Of a stretch of 64,000 nucleotides of DNA, positions 26,849 to 34,275 are shown piece after piece. Numbering within the stretch: position 1 is the stretch's first letter; every line of letters starts with the position of its first letter. This DNA is from Mycolicibacter sinensis (lineage in GTDB: Bacteria > Actinomycetota > Actinomycetes > Mycobacteriales > Mycobacteriaceae), in NCBI RefSeq assembly GCF_001667375.1, contig NZ_LZIN01000031.1:1-64000 (forward strand), written 5' to 3'. The translations under genes were made by a program, and so were the position numbers. The notes under the pieces were generated by a model. That model was not told where the DNA came from and did not search any database. It saw only the letters and a list, made by a program, of their open reading frames with translations.

Positions 26849-27541
26849 TCAGGGCACGACGACGATCTCGCGGCCCAGGTGATAGCCGGGGGTCAGCGGC
26901 AGGATGTCGCCACTCCAGAACGACCCGGGGTCGAACCAGTTCGCGTTCTTGTCGGTCGACAGCAGCCCCATCTCCTCGTAGGTGATGGCCACCGTCTCGG
27001 CGCAGTAGGCGGTTTGCAGCGCCACTTTGCTGGTACGCGCCTTGCGGCGTTGGCTGATCTCGCGCGCTTTGCGCTCCAGGACGGGAATGCCGCGGGTCCA
27101 GTCGCCCAGGGTCGGCAGCCGGCCGCGCAGCCATCGGCCGGTGAGCCGCGCCGTGGTGGGAAACGCCGTGCCGTCCATTCGGGCGATCGCCTGCAGCAGC
27201 CGGTCTTCCTGTTTGCGGGTGATGGTTCCGTGGAGCTGACGGAACCAGCACCGCTGCTGGTAGCGGCCCGTCCACTGTTCGACGGCGGCCCGGGCATCGT
27301 TGAGCTGCACCCCGCGGTGGTTGGTGCCGGTCCAGAAGTCGAGCAGCTTGTCTCCGAGTTCCGCATGCCAGATCAGCGGCGGCAGGTCGTCGAGGGCCAC
27401 CGTCATCCCGACGTGGTTCACCGGGGCGTTGGACAGCGTCTGGATGGCGCGGTCGGGACCGGAGCGGCCGCGGAACAGCCAGATGTCGCCGGTGCGGGTC
27501 TCGGCCAGCGCACGCTCCAACGTCACGGTGTGTTCGTCCAC
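26849..27541 (-). CDS. Permuted papain-fold (NlpC/P60-related) protein, Rv1118c-like
   Basis: 230 residues from GTG 27541. The order of likely catalytic residues is permuted: His in PVNHVGMTVAL near the N-terminus and Cys in TAYCAETVAITYEEMG near the C-terminus, as in YiiX/LRAT-type hydrolases. GDIWLFRGRS at the start is typical of that group. No signal peptide. Substrate unknown; related proteins act on lipids or amide bonds. TATGGT (27553-27548) puts the transcript start exactly on the GTG. Position between the ABM protein and the cyclase matches Rv1118c. Confidence 0.7.
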   Translation of the reverse strand: MDEHTVTLERALAETRTGDIWLFRGRSGPDRAIQTLSNAPVNHVGMTVALDDLPPLIWHAELGDKLLDFWTGTNHRGVQLNDARAAVEQWTGRYQQRCWFRQLHGTITRKQEDRLLQAIARMDGTAFPTTARLTGRWLRGRLPTLGDWTRGIPVLERKAREISQRRKARTSKVALQTAYCAETVAITYEEMGLLSTDKNANWFDPGSFWSGDILPLTPGYHLGREIVVVP

Positions 27542-27547
27542 GTCAGC

Positions 27548-27557
27548 ACCATAGGGT
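27548..27557. promoter_or_regulatory. Two overlapping divergent -10 hexamers
   Basis: ACCATAGGGT contains TATGGT on the minus strand (27553-27548) and TAGGGT on the plus strand (27552-27557), sharing two base pairs. Each is followed by six bases and then a GTG start codon (27541 minus, 27564 plus). RNA polymerase could not occupy both at once. Confidence 0.5.
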
Positions 27558-27563
27558 GTGATC

Positions 27564-27719
27564 GTGCGCAGCATTTGGAAATGGATCGGCCTGGCGGGCG
27601 TGGTCGGTGTCGCCGCCGGGGGAGTGCTGGTGGCGCGAGACCAGCGTCGGCGGCGGGCCTACACGCCCGAGGAGGTCCGCGCCCGGCTGCATCAGCGGCT
27701 GGCCGAAGCCGGCGGTTGA
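27564..27719 (+). CDS. 51-aa single-pass membrane protein
   Basis: Small frame from GTG 27564 to TGA 27717-27719. It encodes a short N-terminus, a membrane helix (IGLAGVVGVAAGGVLVA), and a basic tail beginning RDQRRRRAYTPEEVRARLHQRL. The TPEEVRARLHQRLAEA end is like helical C-termini of small actinobacterial membrane proteins. The predicted leaderless start and the coherent helix argue that it is expressed. It ends 6 bp before the convergent cyclase stop. Confidence 0.5.
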   Translation: MRSIWKWIGLAGVVGVAAGGVLVARDQRRRRAYTPEEVRARLHQRLAEAGG

Positions 27720-27725
27720 GCGAGG

Positions 27726-28547
27726 CTAGTCGACGTTCACCGCGTACAGGCGGTGGGTTCCGGCGAAGCCCTTCAGTTCGGCGTCGCGGCCGGCCCCGAC
27801 GGCGATGTCGGCGCAGTCCTTGACCGCGTCGCGCACCGGGCCGCTGATCAGGATCTGGGCGCCGTCGGCGGCGGCGGCGACCCGGGCGGCCATCGCGACG
27901 TTGCGTCCGAACAGGTCGTCGCCGCGGCGCACCGAGCGGCCCATGTGAATCCCGATCCGGACCCGGATCGGATGCGCCGGCTTGCGGCCGCGGCGCTGCT
28001 GCAGTGCGTGTTGGATGTCGATGGCGCAGCGCACCGCCTGCTCGGGTTGCGCGAACGCGATCATGTAGCCGTCGCCCTGGCTCTTGACCACATGCCCGCC
28101 GTGCTGGCCGACCGTGCGCTGCACCATCTCGTCATGGCGGGCGATCAGCTTCACCCAGGCGCGGTCGCCGATGCGTTCGTTCAGCGCGGTGGACTCCTCG
28201 ATGTCGGTGAACAGGATCACCACGTGCCCGTCCGGGGTGAGGCGGGCCAGGTCGGGTCGCTCCACCTCGGCCCAATCGGCGAGATCTTCGATCGACGACC
28301 GCACCGCCGCGCCGAACCCCTGCTTGCGCACCAGGTTCGCGGTCTGCCACACGGTTTTGACGGCCTCGCGTCCGCCACTCAACAGCAGGTTGCGGGTGTC
28401 GACGCGCTGTCGCAGCTCCTCGGCCTCGGCCCGGGCCTGACGCAGCTGTCGGGTCAACACCGCCAGGGCGACGGCCTCGGCGACGACCACCGCCGCCAGT
28501 GCGCCGACCGCCAGCAGCGTCGGCGTCAGCCATTCGATCCCGAACAT
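27726..28547 (-). CDS. Class III adenylate/guanylate cyclase, membrane-anchored
   Basis: 273 residues, orthologue of Rv1120c. One N-terminal membrane helix ([21 protein letters not shown]), then a coiled-coil stretch, then a cyclase homology domain from about residue 105. Metal-binding Asp residues are in LFTDIEES and SQGDGYM. The transition-state Asn/Arg pair is in [11 protein letters not shown]. These residues look intact, so cNMP synthesis is plausible. Confidence 0.85.
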   Translation of the reverse strand: MFGIEWLTPTLLAVGALAAVVVAEAVALAVLTRQLRQARAEAEELRQRVDTRNLLLSGGREAVKTVWQTANLVRKQGFGAAVRSSIEDLADWAEVERPDLARLTPDGHVVILFTDIEESTALNERIGDRAWVKLIARHDEMVQRTVGQHGGHVVKSQGDGYMIAFAQPEQAVRCAIDIQHALQQRRGRKPAHPIRVRIGIHMGRSVRRGDDLFGRNVAMAARVAAAADGAQILISGPVRDAVKDCADIAVGAGRDAELKGFAGTHRLYAVNVD

Positions 28548-29396
28548 TCAGGCGGACACGAACTCGACGACGGCCGCGCTGAAGGCGTCGTTGTCGTCGC
28601 CGGCCGCGGTGTGCCCGGCCTCGGACAATTCGACGAACCGCGCGCCGGGAACCTTGTCCAGGAAGTCTCTGACGCCTTCGGCGCTGACCACGTCGGAGAG
28701 CTTGCCCCGGATCAGCAGGATCGGGATCTGCAGGCCGATGGCGGCCGCCTCGATCTTGTCGGTGCGCAGCGCCGGGTCGTCGCCGGGCTTGGTCATCAAC
28801 GCCGGATCCCAATGCCAGTACCAGCGGCCGTCACGGAACCGAAGGTTCTTCTTCAGCCCCTCGGGGCTGCGGGGTTTGGTCCGGTGCGGCAGGTACTCCG
28901 CGACGGCGTCGGCGGCCTGCTCCAGTGAGTCGAAGCCGTCGATGTGGCTGAACATGAAGTCGCGGATCCGCGCGCTGCCGTCTTTTTCGTAGCGCGGCAC
29001 TACGTCGACCAGCACCAGTTTGACCACCCGTTGCGGGCCGGCCTGATCGGCGACCAGTATCCCGGTCAGCCCGCCCATGCTCGCCCCGATCAGCACCACC
29101 GGGCGGCCGATCGCCTCGATGACCGCGACGGCGTCGGCGGCGAGCGTCTCGATGGCGTAGTCGGCGCCGGGCGCGCGGTCACTGTCGCCGTGGCCGCGGG
29201 TGTCGAGCGCGACGACGTGGTAGCCCCGGTCGGCCAGGATCTGACCGGTCTTGTGCCAGGAGTGCCGATTCTGGCCGCCCCCGTGCAGCATCACGATCGT
29301 CGGGTCGCCGTCTGCGGCGATACCCCGGTTCCATTCATCGGCGACCAGCGTGACTCCGCCGACGCCGTCGAAGTCGACGGTCTGGGCTGTGCTCAT
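28548..29396 (-). CDS. Alpha/beta hydrolase
   Basis: 282 residues from ATG 29396. The oxyanion-hole loop MLHGGGQNRHSWHK, the nucleophile elbow GASMGG (Ser) and a C-terminal catalytic His in EAGHTAAGDDN are all present. Substrate unknown; likely an esterase or lipase. TACCAT on this strand (29408-29403) places the transcript start exactly on the A of the ATG, so the longer frame to 29438, which would overlap the divergent gene, is rejected. The gene abuts the cyclase, whose ATG (28545-28547) lies immediately after its stop. Confidence 0.85.
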   Translation of the reverse strand: MSTAQTVDFDGVGGVTLVADEWNRGIAADGDPTIVMLHGGGQNRHSWHKTGQILADRGYHVVALDTRGHGDSDRAPGADYAIETLAADAVAVIEAIGRPVVLIGASMGGLTGILVADQAGPQRVVKLVLVDVVPRYEKDGSARIRDFMFSHIDGFDSLEQAADAVAEYLPHRTKPRSPEGLKKNLRFRDGRWYWHWDPALMTKPGDDPALRTDKIEAAAIGLQIPILLIRGKLSDVVSAEGVRDFLDKVPGARFVELSEAGHTAAGDDNDAFSAAVVEFVSA

Positions 29397-29421
29397 CAGG
29401 AAATGGTAGACAGTGTGAATC

Positions 29422-29925
29422 ATGGTGGGTGAGGACATCGCCGGCGCCGGGCAGCGTCGCGCACTGATCGCGGGGCTGATCGGGGTGCTGGTCTCGGCTT
29501 GCCTGCTCGGCTGGCTCGGGTTCCGTGCCGAAGCGGCTCACCACGTCGTCGCGCAGCGGGAGATGTTTCTGCATGCCGCCCGCCAGACCGCCCTTCACCT
29601 CACCACGGTCGACTACCAAGACCCCCAGGGTGACGTGCAGCGCGTCCTCGACTCGGCGACCGGCGAGTTCTACCAGCGGTTCGCCGAACGGGCCCCGGTG
29701 CTGATCGAGACCGTCACCCGGGAGCACTCGCAGGCGGCCAGCGCGGTGAGCGAGGCGGGTCTGGAATGGCAGTCCGGCGACGAGGCGCAGGTGCTGGTCG
29801 CTGTCAGCGTCGCCTCAAAGCATCTGGGCGGTCTGGACCAGCAGCCGCACGAGCTGCGGATGCGGATGACGGTGCAGCGGGTGGGCAAGCAGGCCAAGGT
29901 TTCCGACGTTGAGTACGTGTCATGA
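29422..29925 (+). CDS. Mce-associated-like membrane protein 1
   Basis: 167 residues. One N-terminal membrane helix (LIAGLIGVLVSACLLGWLGF), then about 130 residues outside with the pattern TTVDYQDPQGDVQRVLDSATGEFYQRF seen in Mce-associated (Mas) proteins that stabilise Mce lipid importers. There is no mce operon beside it, so it may serve an importer encoded elsewhere. The stop overlaps the next start by 4 bp (ATGA). Confidence 0.72.
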   Translation: MVGEDIAGAGQRRALIAGLIGVLVSACLLGWLGFRAEAAHHVVAQREMFLHAARQTALHLTTVDYQDPQGDVQRVLDSATGEFYQRFAERAPVLIETVTREHSQAASAVSEAGLEWQSGDEAQVLVAVSVASKHLGGLDQQPHELRMRMTVQRVGKQAKVSDVEYVS

Positions 29926-30395
29926 GGCGGCTGGTCTACGGTGTGCTGCCCGGGCTGATCCTGGCCATGGCAGTAGCGGCCGGGTGGTTGAAGTGGTACG
30001 AGGGGACGATTCGCGCCAGCGAGGCGGGGAGCGCCGAAACCATCGCGGCCGCAACCGAAACCACCATCCGAATACTGACGTTTGCGCCCGACACCATCGA
30101 ACGCGATCTGGCCGGTGCACAGCAACTGATGACCGACGGCTTCCGGGCGGAATTCGCGGCGCGCGCCCGCGATCGGATCATCCCCGATGCCAAGGCGCGC
30201 AACGTCACCGCGGTGGCCGAGGTTCCGGCCGCGGCATCGGTGTGGGCCACCCGCGATCACGCGGCGGTCCTGGTCTTCGCCGACCGCACCGTCACGGTCG
30301 GCTCCGCCGAGCCCGCCTATGTCGATTCGAGCTACCGGGTGACATTGGACAAAGTCGACGGCCGGTGGCTGGTCGCGGGTTTCGAGCCGGTCTGA
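29922..30395 (+). CDS. Mce-associated-like membrane protein 2
   Basis: 157 residues with the same layout as its neighbour: an N-terminal helix (VYGVLPGLILAMAVAAGWL) and a compact outside domain ending YRVTLDKVDGRWLVAGFEPV, a common ending for Mas and NTF2-like domains. Paired Mas-like genes with 4-bp overlap are frequent in mycobacteria and suggest a heterodimer. Confidence 0.7.
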   Translation: MRRLVYGVLPGLILAMAVAAGWLKWYEGTIRASEAGSAETIAAATETTIRILTFAPDTIERDLAGAQQLMTDGFRAEFAARARDRIIPDAKARNVTAVAEVPAAASVWATRDHAAVLVFADRTVTVGSAEPAYVDSSYRVTLDKVDGRWLVAGFEPV

Positions 30396-30405
30396 GGGGT
30401 AGACG

Positions 30406-31296
30406 ATGAGTGAACCGCGCTGGATCGACGTGGCGGCACCCGAGGTGGCGCTCAAGGCCCTGAGTTGGGGAGAGCCGGGTAACCCGGTGGCGTTGTGCCT
30501 GCACGGTTTTCCCGATACTCCCTACGGATGGCGTCGGGTGGCTCCCCGGCTGGTCGCGGCCGGCTGGCACGTGGTGGCGCCGTTCATGCGGGGTTACGCT
30601 CCGTCGTCGATCCCGGACGACGGCAGCTACCACCTCGGGGCGTTGATGGACGACGCGCTGCGGGTCTATGACGCCGTGGGCGGGACCGGACGCGATGTGG
30701 TGATCGGTCACGACTGGGGCGCGTTAACGGCGACCGGCTTGGCCGCCATGCCGGACAGCCCGTTCGCCAAGGCGGTGATCATGTCGGTGCCCCCGCCGGC
30801 GGCCCTTCGCGCGGCCGGGGCAGGCGACAAGATCGTCCTGGCCGGCCACCTTCCGGCGCAGCTGGTGCGTAGCTGGTACATCGGCTACTTCCAACTGCCG
30901 TGGCTGCCGGATCGGTCCGCCTCGTGGGTGCTGCCGCGGCTGTGGCGGCGCTGGTCGCCGGGTTATGACGCCGAGGAGGATCTGCGGCACGTCGACGCGG
31001 CGATCGGGACCCCGGAGGGCTGGCGGGCGGCGCTGGGCACTTACCGCGCCCTGCGCAGCGCGCAGGTGCCGGACCGCTACGCCGATCTGCACCGGTACTG
31101 GCTGCAGCTGCCGCGGTTGCCGATCCTGTACCTGCACGGACGGAACGACGGCTGCATGTCACCGGCCTTCACGCGGTGGGTGAATCCGGCACTGGCGGAC
31201 GGCAGTACCGCGGCCGTGGTGGAGCATGCCGGGCATTTCCTGCAACTCGAGCAGCCCGACGAGGTGGCCGACCGGGTGCTGCAATTCTTGACCTGA
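30406..31296 (+). CDS. Alpha/beta hydrolase, epoxide-hydrolase/dehalogenase-like
   Basis: 296 residues. HGFPDTPYGWRRV supplies the oxyanion hole. The nucleophile elbow is GHDWGAL with Asp rather than Ser, as in epoxide hydrolases and haloalkane dehalogenases. The C-terminal His is in EHAGHFLQLEQPD. It starts 10 bp after the Mas-like pair, and its stop overlaps the next ATG (TGATG at 31294-31298), so the four genes 29422-32546 probably form one operon. Confidence 0.85.
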   Translation: MSEPRWIDVAAPEVALKALSWGEPGNPVALCLHGFPDTPYGWRRVAPRLVAAGWHVVAPFMRGYAPSSIPDDGSYHLGALMDDALRVYDAVGGTGRDVVIGHDWGALTATGLAAMPDSPFAKAVIMSVPPPAALRAAGAGDKIVLAGHLPAQLVRSWYIGYFQLPWLPDRSASWVLPRLWRRWSPGYDAEEDLRHVDAAIGTPEGWRAALGTYRALRSAQVPDRYADLHRYWLQLPRLPILYLHGRNDGCMSPAFTRWVNPALADGSTAAVVEHAGHFLQLEQPDEVADRVLQFLT

Positions 31297-32546
31297 TGAG
31301 CCGGGCGATGCGCGGACACCGGATGGCCGCGGTCGACGCGCAGTTCTACTGGATGTCGGCGAAGATCCCCAGCGACCAGTTCCTGCTCTACGCGTTCGCC
31401 GGAGTGCCGGCGGGCCTCGACGCTGCCGTCGAGGCGCTGCTGGACCGGGCCCGGCAGAGCCCGGCGCTGACCATGCGAGTCGAGGATGCCGGTTCGCTGG
31501 GCTACCCGCGGTGGGTTCGGGCATTCGACCACATCGGCGTGGTTCGACATCGGGTCCGTGAGGACAGCTGGGCCGGTTGCCTGGACGCGGTGGTGCGGCT
31601 CGGTGATGACCAGCTCGACGTCCGGGCGGCGCCGTGGCGGCTGCACGTGTTCGCACCGGTGCACGGCATCCCGGGCCACCGCGGCGCCGGCACCGTGGCA
31701 GTGCTGCAGGTGGCACACGCCCTCGCCGACGGGGCGCGGGCCTCAGCGCTGGCGGCCTGGCTGTTCGGGCGCGCGGCGCCGGTGACTGAGGTGGCCGCCC
31801 CGGCGCGCGGGTTTCTGCCCTGGCGCGCCGTCGTCGCGGCACGGGAGCACCGCAGCCGCGTCCAGGACACCGCCGCCGGACGGCTGCCGCCTGCCGTCGG
31901 GGACCGGCCGCCGCTGGCCACCAACAACCGGCCTGCCGGGGCCCGCGCGGTACGCACCCTGGTGCGCCACCGTGCGGAACTGAGCGGGCCCACCGTCACC
32001 GTGGCAGTGCTGTCGGCGGTGTCCGCGGCGCTGTCGGAGTACCTCGACGAGCCGTGCGATTCTCTGGGAGCTGAGGTGCCGATGGCTAAGACCGGTATTC
32101 GCCTGGCGCACAACCATTTCGGCAACATTGCGGCGGGCCTGTATCCGCGATCGGATCGCGAGGCGCGCTGCGAACGGATCGCTGCCGACCTGGCCGGCGG
32201 CCGCCTTCGTGCTGAGCACCCGGCCACGGCGGCCGCCGACCGGGCCTTCGCGGTGACACCGGCGGCGCTGTTGCGCTGGGGTATCGGAAAGTTCGACGCG
32301 CAGACCCGGCCGGTGCGGGTGACCGGCAACACCGTGGTGTCCAGCGTGTACCGCGGTGCGGCGGATCTGCGCTTCGGCAGCGTGCCGGTGCTGCTGACCG
32401 CGGGGTTTCCCGCGCTGTCCCCGGCGATGGGCCTCACCCACGGCGTCCACGGCATCGGCGACACGGTGGTGATCAGCGTGCACGCCGCCGAGTCGGCGAT
32501 CAGCGAAATCGACGGATATCTACGATTACTGGATGCGTCATTGTAG
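31296..32546 (+). CDS. WS/DGAT-like acyltransferase-fold protein, degenerate active site
   Basis: 416 residues from ATG 31296. It resembles wax ester synthase / diacylglycerol acyltransferases and condensation-fold enzymes: an N-terminal AVDAQFYWMSAKIPSDQF, a central motif AHALADG in place of HHxxxDG, and a C-terminal NHFGNIAAGLYP and GFPALSPAMGLTHGV. One His of the paired HH is replaced, so triacylglycerol synthase activity is uncertain. Coupled to the alpha/beta hydrolase. Confidence 0.6.
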   Translation: MSRAMRGHRMAAVDAQFYWMSAKIPSDQFLLYAFAGVPAGLDAAVEALLDRARQSPALTMRVEDAGSLGYPRWVRAFDHIGVVRHRVREDSWAGCLDAVVRLGDDQLDVRAAPWRLHVFAPVHGIPGHRGAGTVAVLQVAHALADGARASALAAWLFGRAAPVTEVAAPARGFLPWRAVVAAREHRSRVQDTAAGRLPPAVGDRPPLATNNRPAGARAVRTLVRHRAELSGPTVTVAVLSAVSAALSEYLDEPCDSLGAEVPMAKTGIRLAHNHFGNIAAGLYPRSDREARCERIAADLAGGRLRAEHPATAAADRAFAVTPAALLRWGIGKFDAQTRPVRVTGNTVVSSVYRGAADLRFGSVPVLLTAGFPALSPAMGLTHGVHGIGDTVVISVHAAESAISEIDGYLRLLDASL

Positions 32547-32556
32547 TTTGGGGCAC

Positions 32557-33066
32557 ATGGCCGCTGCTGATGTTGCTTTGCTGATCCTCCGCTTGGTGCT
32601 GGGTGTGACCCTGGCGGCACACGGTTTCAACAAGTTCTTCGGCGGGGGCCGTATCCCGGGCACCGCGGGGTGGTTCGAGAGCATCGGGATGAAATACGGC
32701 AAATTCCAGGCCGTGACGGCCGCCAGCGCCGAGATCGCCGCCGGGCTGGGACTGGCCGCCGGCCTGCTCACCCCGATCGCGGCCGCCGGGTTCGTGGCGC
32801 TGATGTCGGTCGCGGTGTGGACCGTGCACCGCGGCAACGGCTTCTTCGTGCTCAGCGAAGGCTGGGAATACAACCTGGTGCTGGCTACCGGTGCCGTCGT
32901 GGTGGCAATGCTCGGGCCGGGCCGGCTCAGCCTCGATCACCAGATCTTCTGCCGCTGTTGGCTCAACGGCTGGGCGGGTCTGGCGATCTCGGTCGGATTG
33001 GGGCTAGCCGGGGCGATCGGCCAGCTGGTGCTGTTCTACCGGCCGCCGGCCGTGACCGGCGAGTAA
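32557..33066 (+). CDS. DoxX family membrane protein
   Basis: 169 residues with four membrane helices. The family pattern LILRLVLGVTLAAHGFNKFFGGG begins helix 1 and AAGLGLAAGLLTPIAAAGFVALM forms helix 2 to 3. DoxX proteins associate with redox homeostasis complexes. TAGTTT at 32544-32549 predicts a transcript start one base before the ATG at 32557. Confidence 0.85.
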   Translation: MAAADVALLILRLVLGVTLAAHGFNKFFGGGRIPGTAGWFESIGMKYGKFQAVTAASAEIAAGLGLAAGLLTPIAAAGFVALMSVAVWTVHRGNGFFVLSEGWEYNLVLATGAVVVAMLGPGRLSLDHQIFCRCWLNGWAGLAISVGLGLAGAIGQLVLFYRPPAVTGE

Positions 33067-33159
33067 GGCAGTCCGCTACCGGCCCGGCTGAACTGAAATC
33101 CGTTGGCCGACTGACGTTTGTCACATCGTGCGTACCGTGTGAAACATGCAGGTACATGA

Positions 33160-34212
33160 GGTCCGAACCCGGGAATCTGCCTGCACGAGCACAAGATCGA
33201 CCACGTCGCGCACCTGGGCCCGTCGGTGGCCGCCGGCATCGGCACCATGCTGCGGCTCGATCCGGAGGTCATCTACTCCGCGATCGGCCAGGCGCTGCAC
33301 CTGACAACGGCTACCCGCCAGTCCCGCAAGGGCCTGATTTCCAGCTGGAAGGCCTATGCTCCGGCGCACGCCGGCAAGGTGGGCATCGAGGCGATCGACC
33401 GGGCGATACGCGGCGAGGGATCCCCGGCCCCGATCCGGGAGGGCGAAGACGGCGTCATCGCGTGGCTGTTGTCCGGTCCCGAACACACCTACCGGGTGGC
33501 GCTGCCCGGCCGTGGCGAACCCAAGCGCGCCATCCTGGACAGCTACACCAAGGAGCACTCGGCCGAATACCAGAGCCAGGCGCTGATCGATCTGGCGCGC
33601 CGGCTGCGGGAACGCATCGGCGACCTGGAGCAGGTCGCATCGATCGTGCTGCACACCAGCCACCACACCCACTACGTGATCGGGACCGGCTCGGGCGACC
33701 CGCAGAAGTTCGACCCGGACGCCTCGCGCGAGACCCTGGACCACTCGGCGATGTACATCTTGGCCGTGGCCTTGCAGGACGGCACCTGGCACCACGAACG
33801 CTCCTACGCGCCTCAGCGGGCGCACCGCCCGGACACGGTTGCGCTGTGGCACAAGATCTCCACCGTCGAAGACTCGGAGTGGACCCGCCGTTACCACTCG
33901 ACCGAGCCGGACGAGAAGGCCTTCGGGGCGCGTGCCGAGGTGACGTTGAAGAGCGGCGCGGTGATCACCGACGAACTGGCCATCGCCGACGCGCATCCGT
34001 TGGGGGCGCGGCCATTCGGGCGCCCCCAGTACACCGCCAAGTTCACCGGGCTCGCCGACGCAGTGGTCGAACCGGCCGAGCAGAATCGATTCCTGGCGGC
34101 GGTCGAGGGCCTGGCGGGCCTCGGTGGCGGGGAACTGGGCGCGTTGAACATCGTGGTCGATCCGCTGGTACTGGACAAGGCGCCGGATACCCCGCCGGGG
34201 ATCTTCCGGTGA
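33160..34212 (+). pseudogene. prpD: 2-methylcitrate dehydratase PrpD, N-terminal truncation
   Basis: From about 33172 the frame encodes [19 protein letters not shown] and continues to the end of a PrpD, with [18 protein letters not shown] and [11 protein letters not shown] clearly conserved. PrpD is normally about 500 residues; roughly the first 150 are missing here, and an in-frame TGA lies at 33157-33159. A GTG at 33226 could start a 328-residue product but would lack part of the MmgE/PrpD core. The expected partners prpC and prpR are not adjacent. Probably a deletion product of a former methylcitrate-cycle locus. Confidence 0.75.
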
Positions 34213-34250
34213 GCGGGCCACGTGAGCTCGGGGGTTTCCCCGCGCGTACC

Positions 34251-34268
34251 TAGAACACGTTCTAATCT
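34251..34268 (+). promoter_or_regulatory. KstR-type operator overlapping a -10
   Basis: TAGAACACGTTCTA at 34251-34264 fits the motif TnnAACnnGTTnnA recognised by KstR, the TetR repressor of cholesterol catabolism. TAATCT at 34263-34268 is a -10 placing transcription start at 34275, one base before the ATG. The operator touches the -10, as expected for repression. Confidence 0.65.
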
Positions 34269-34275
34269 GGCGGTC

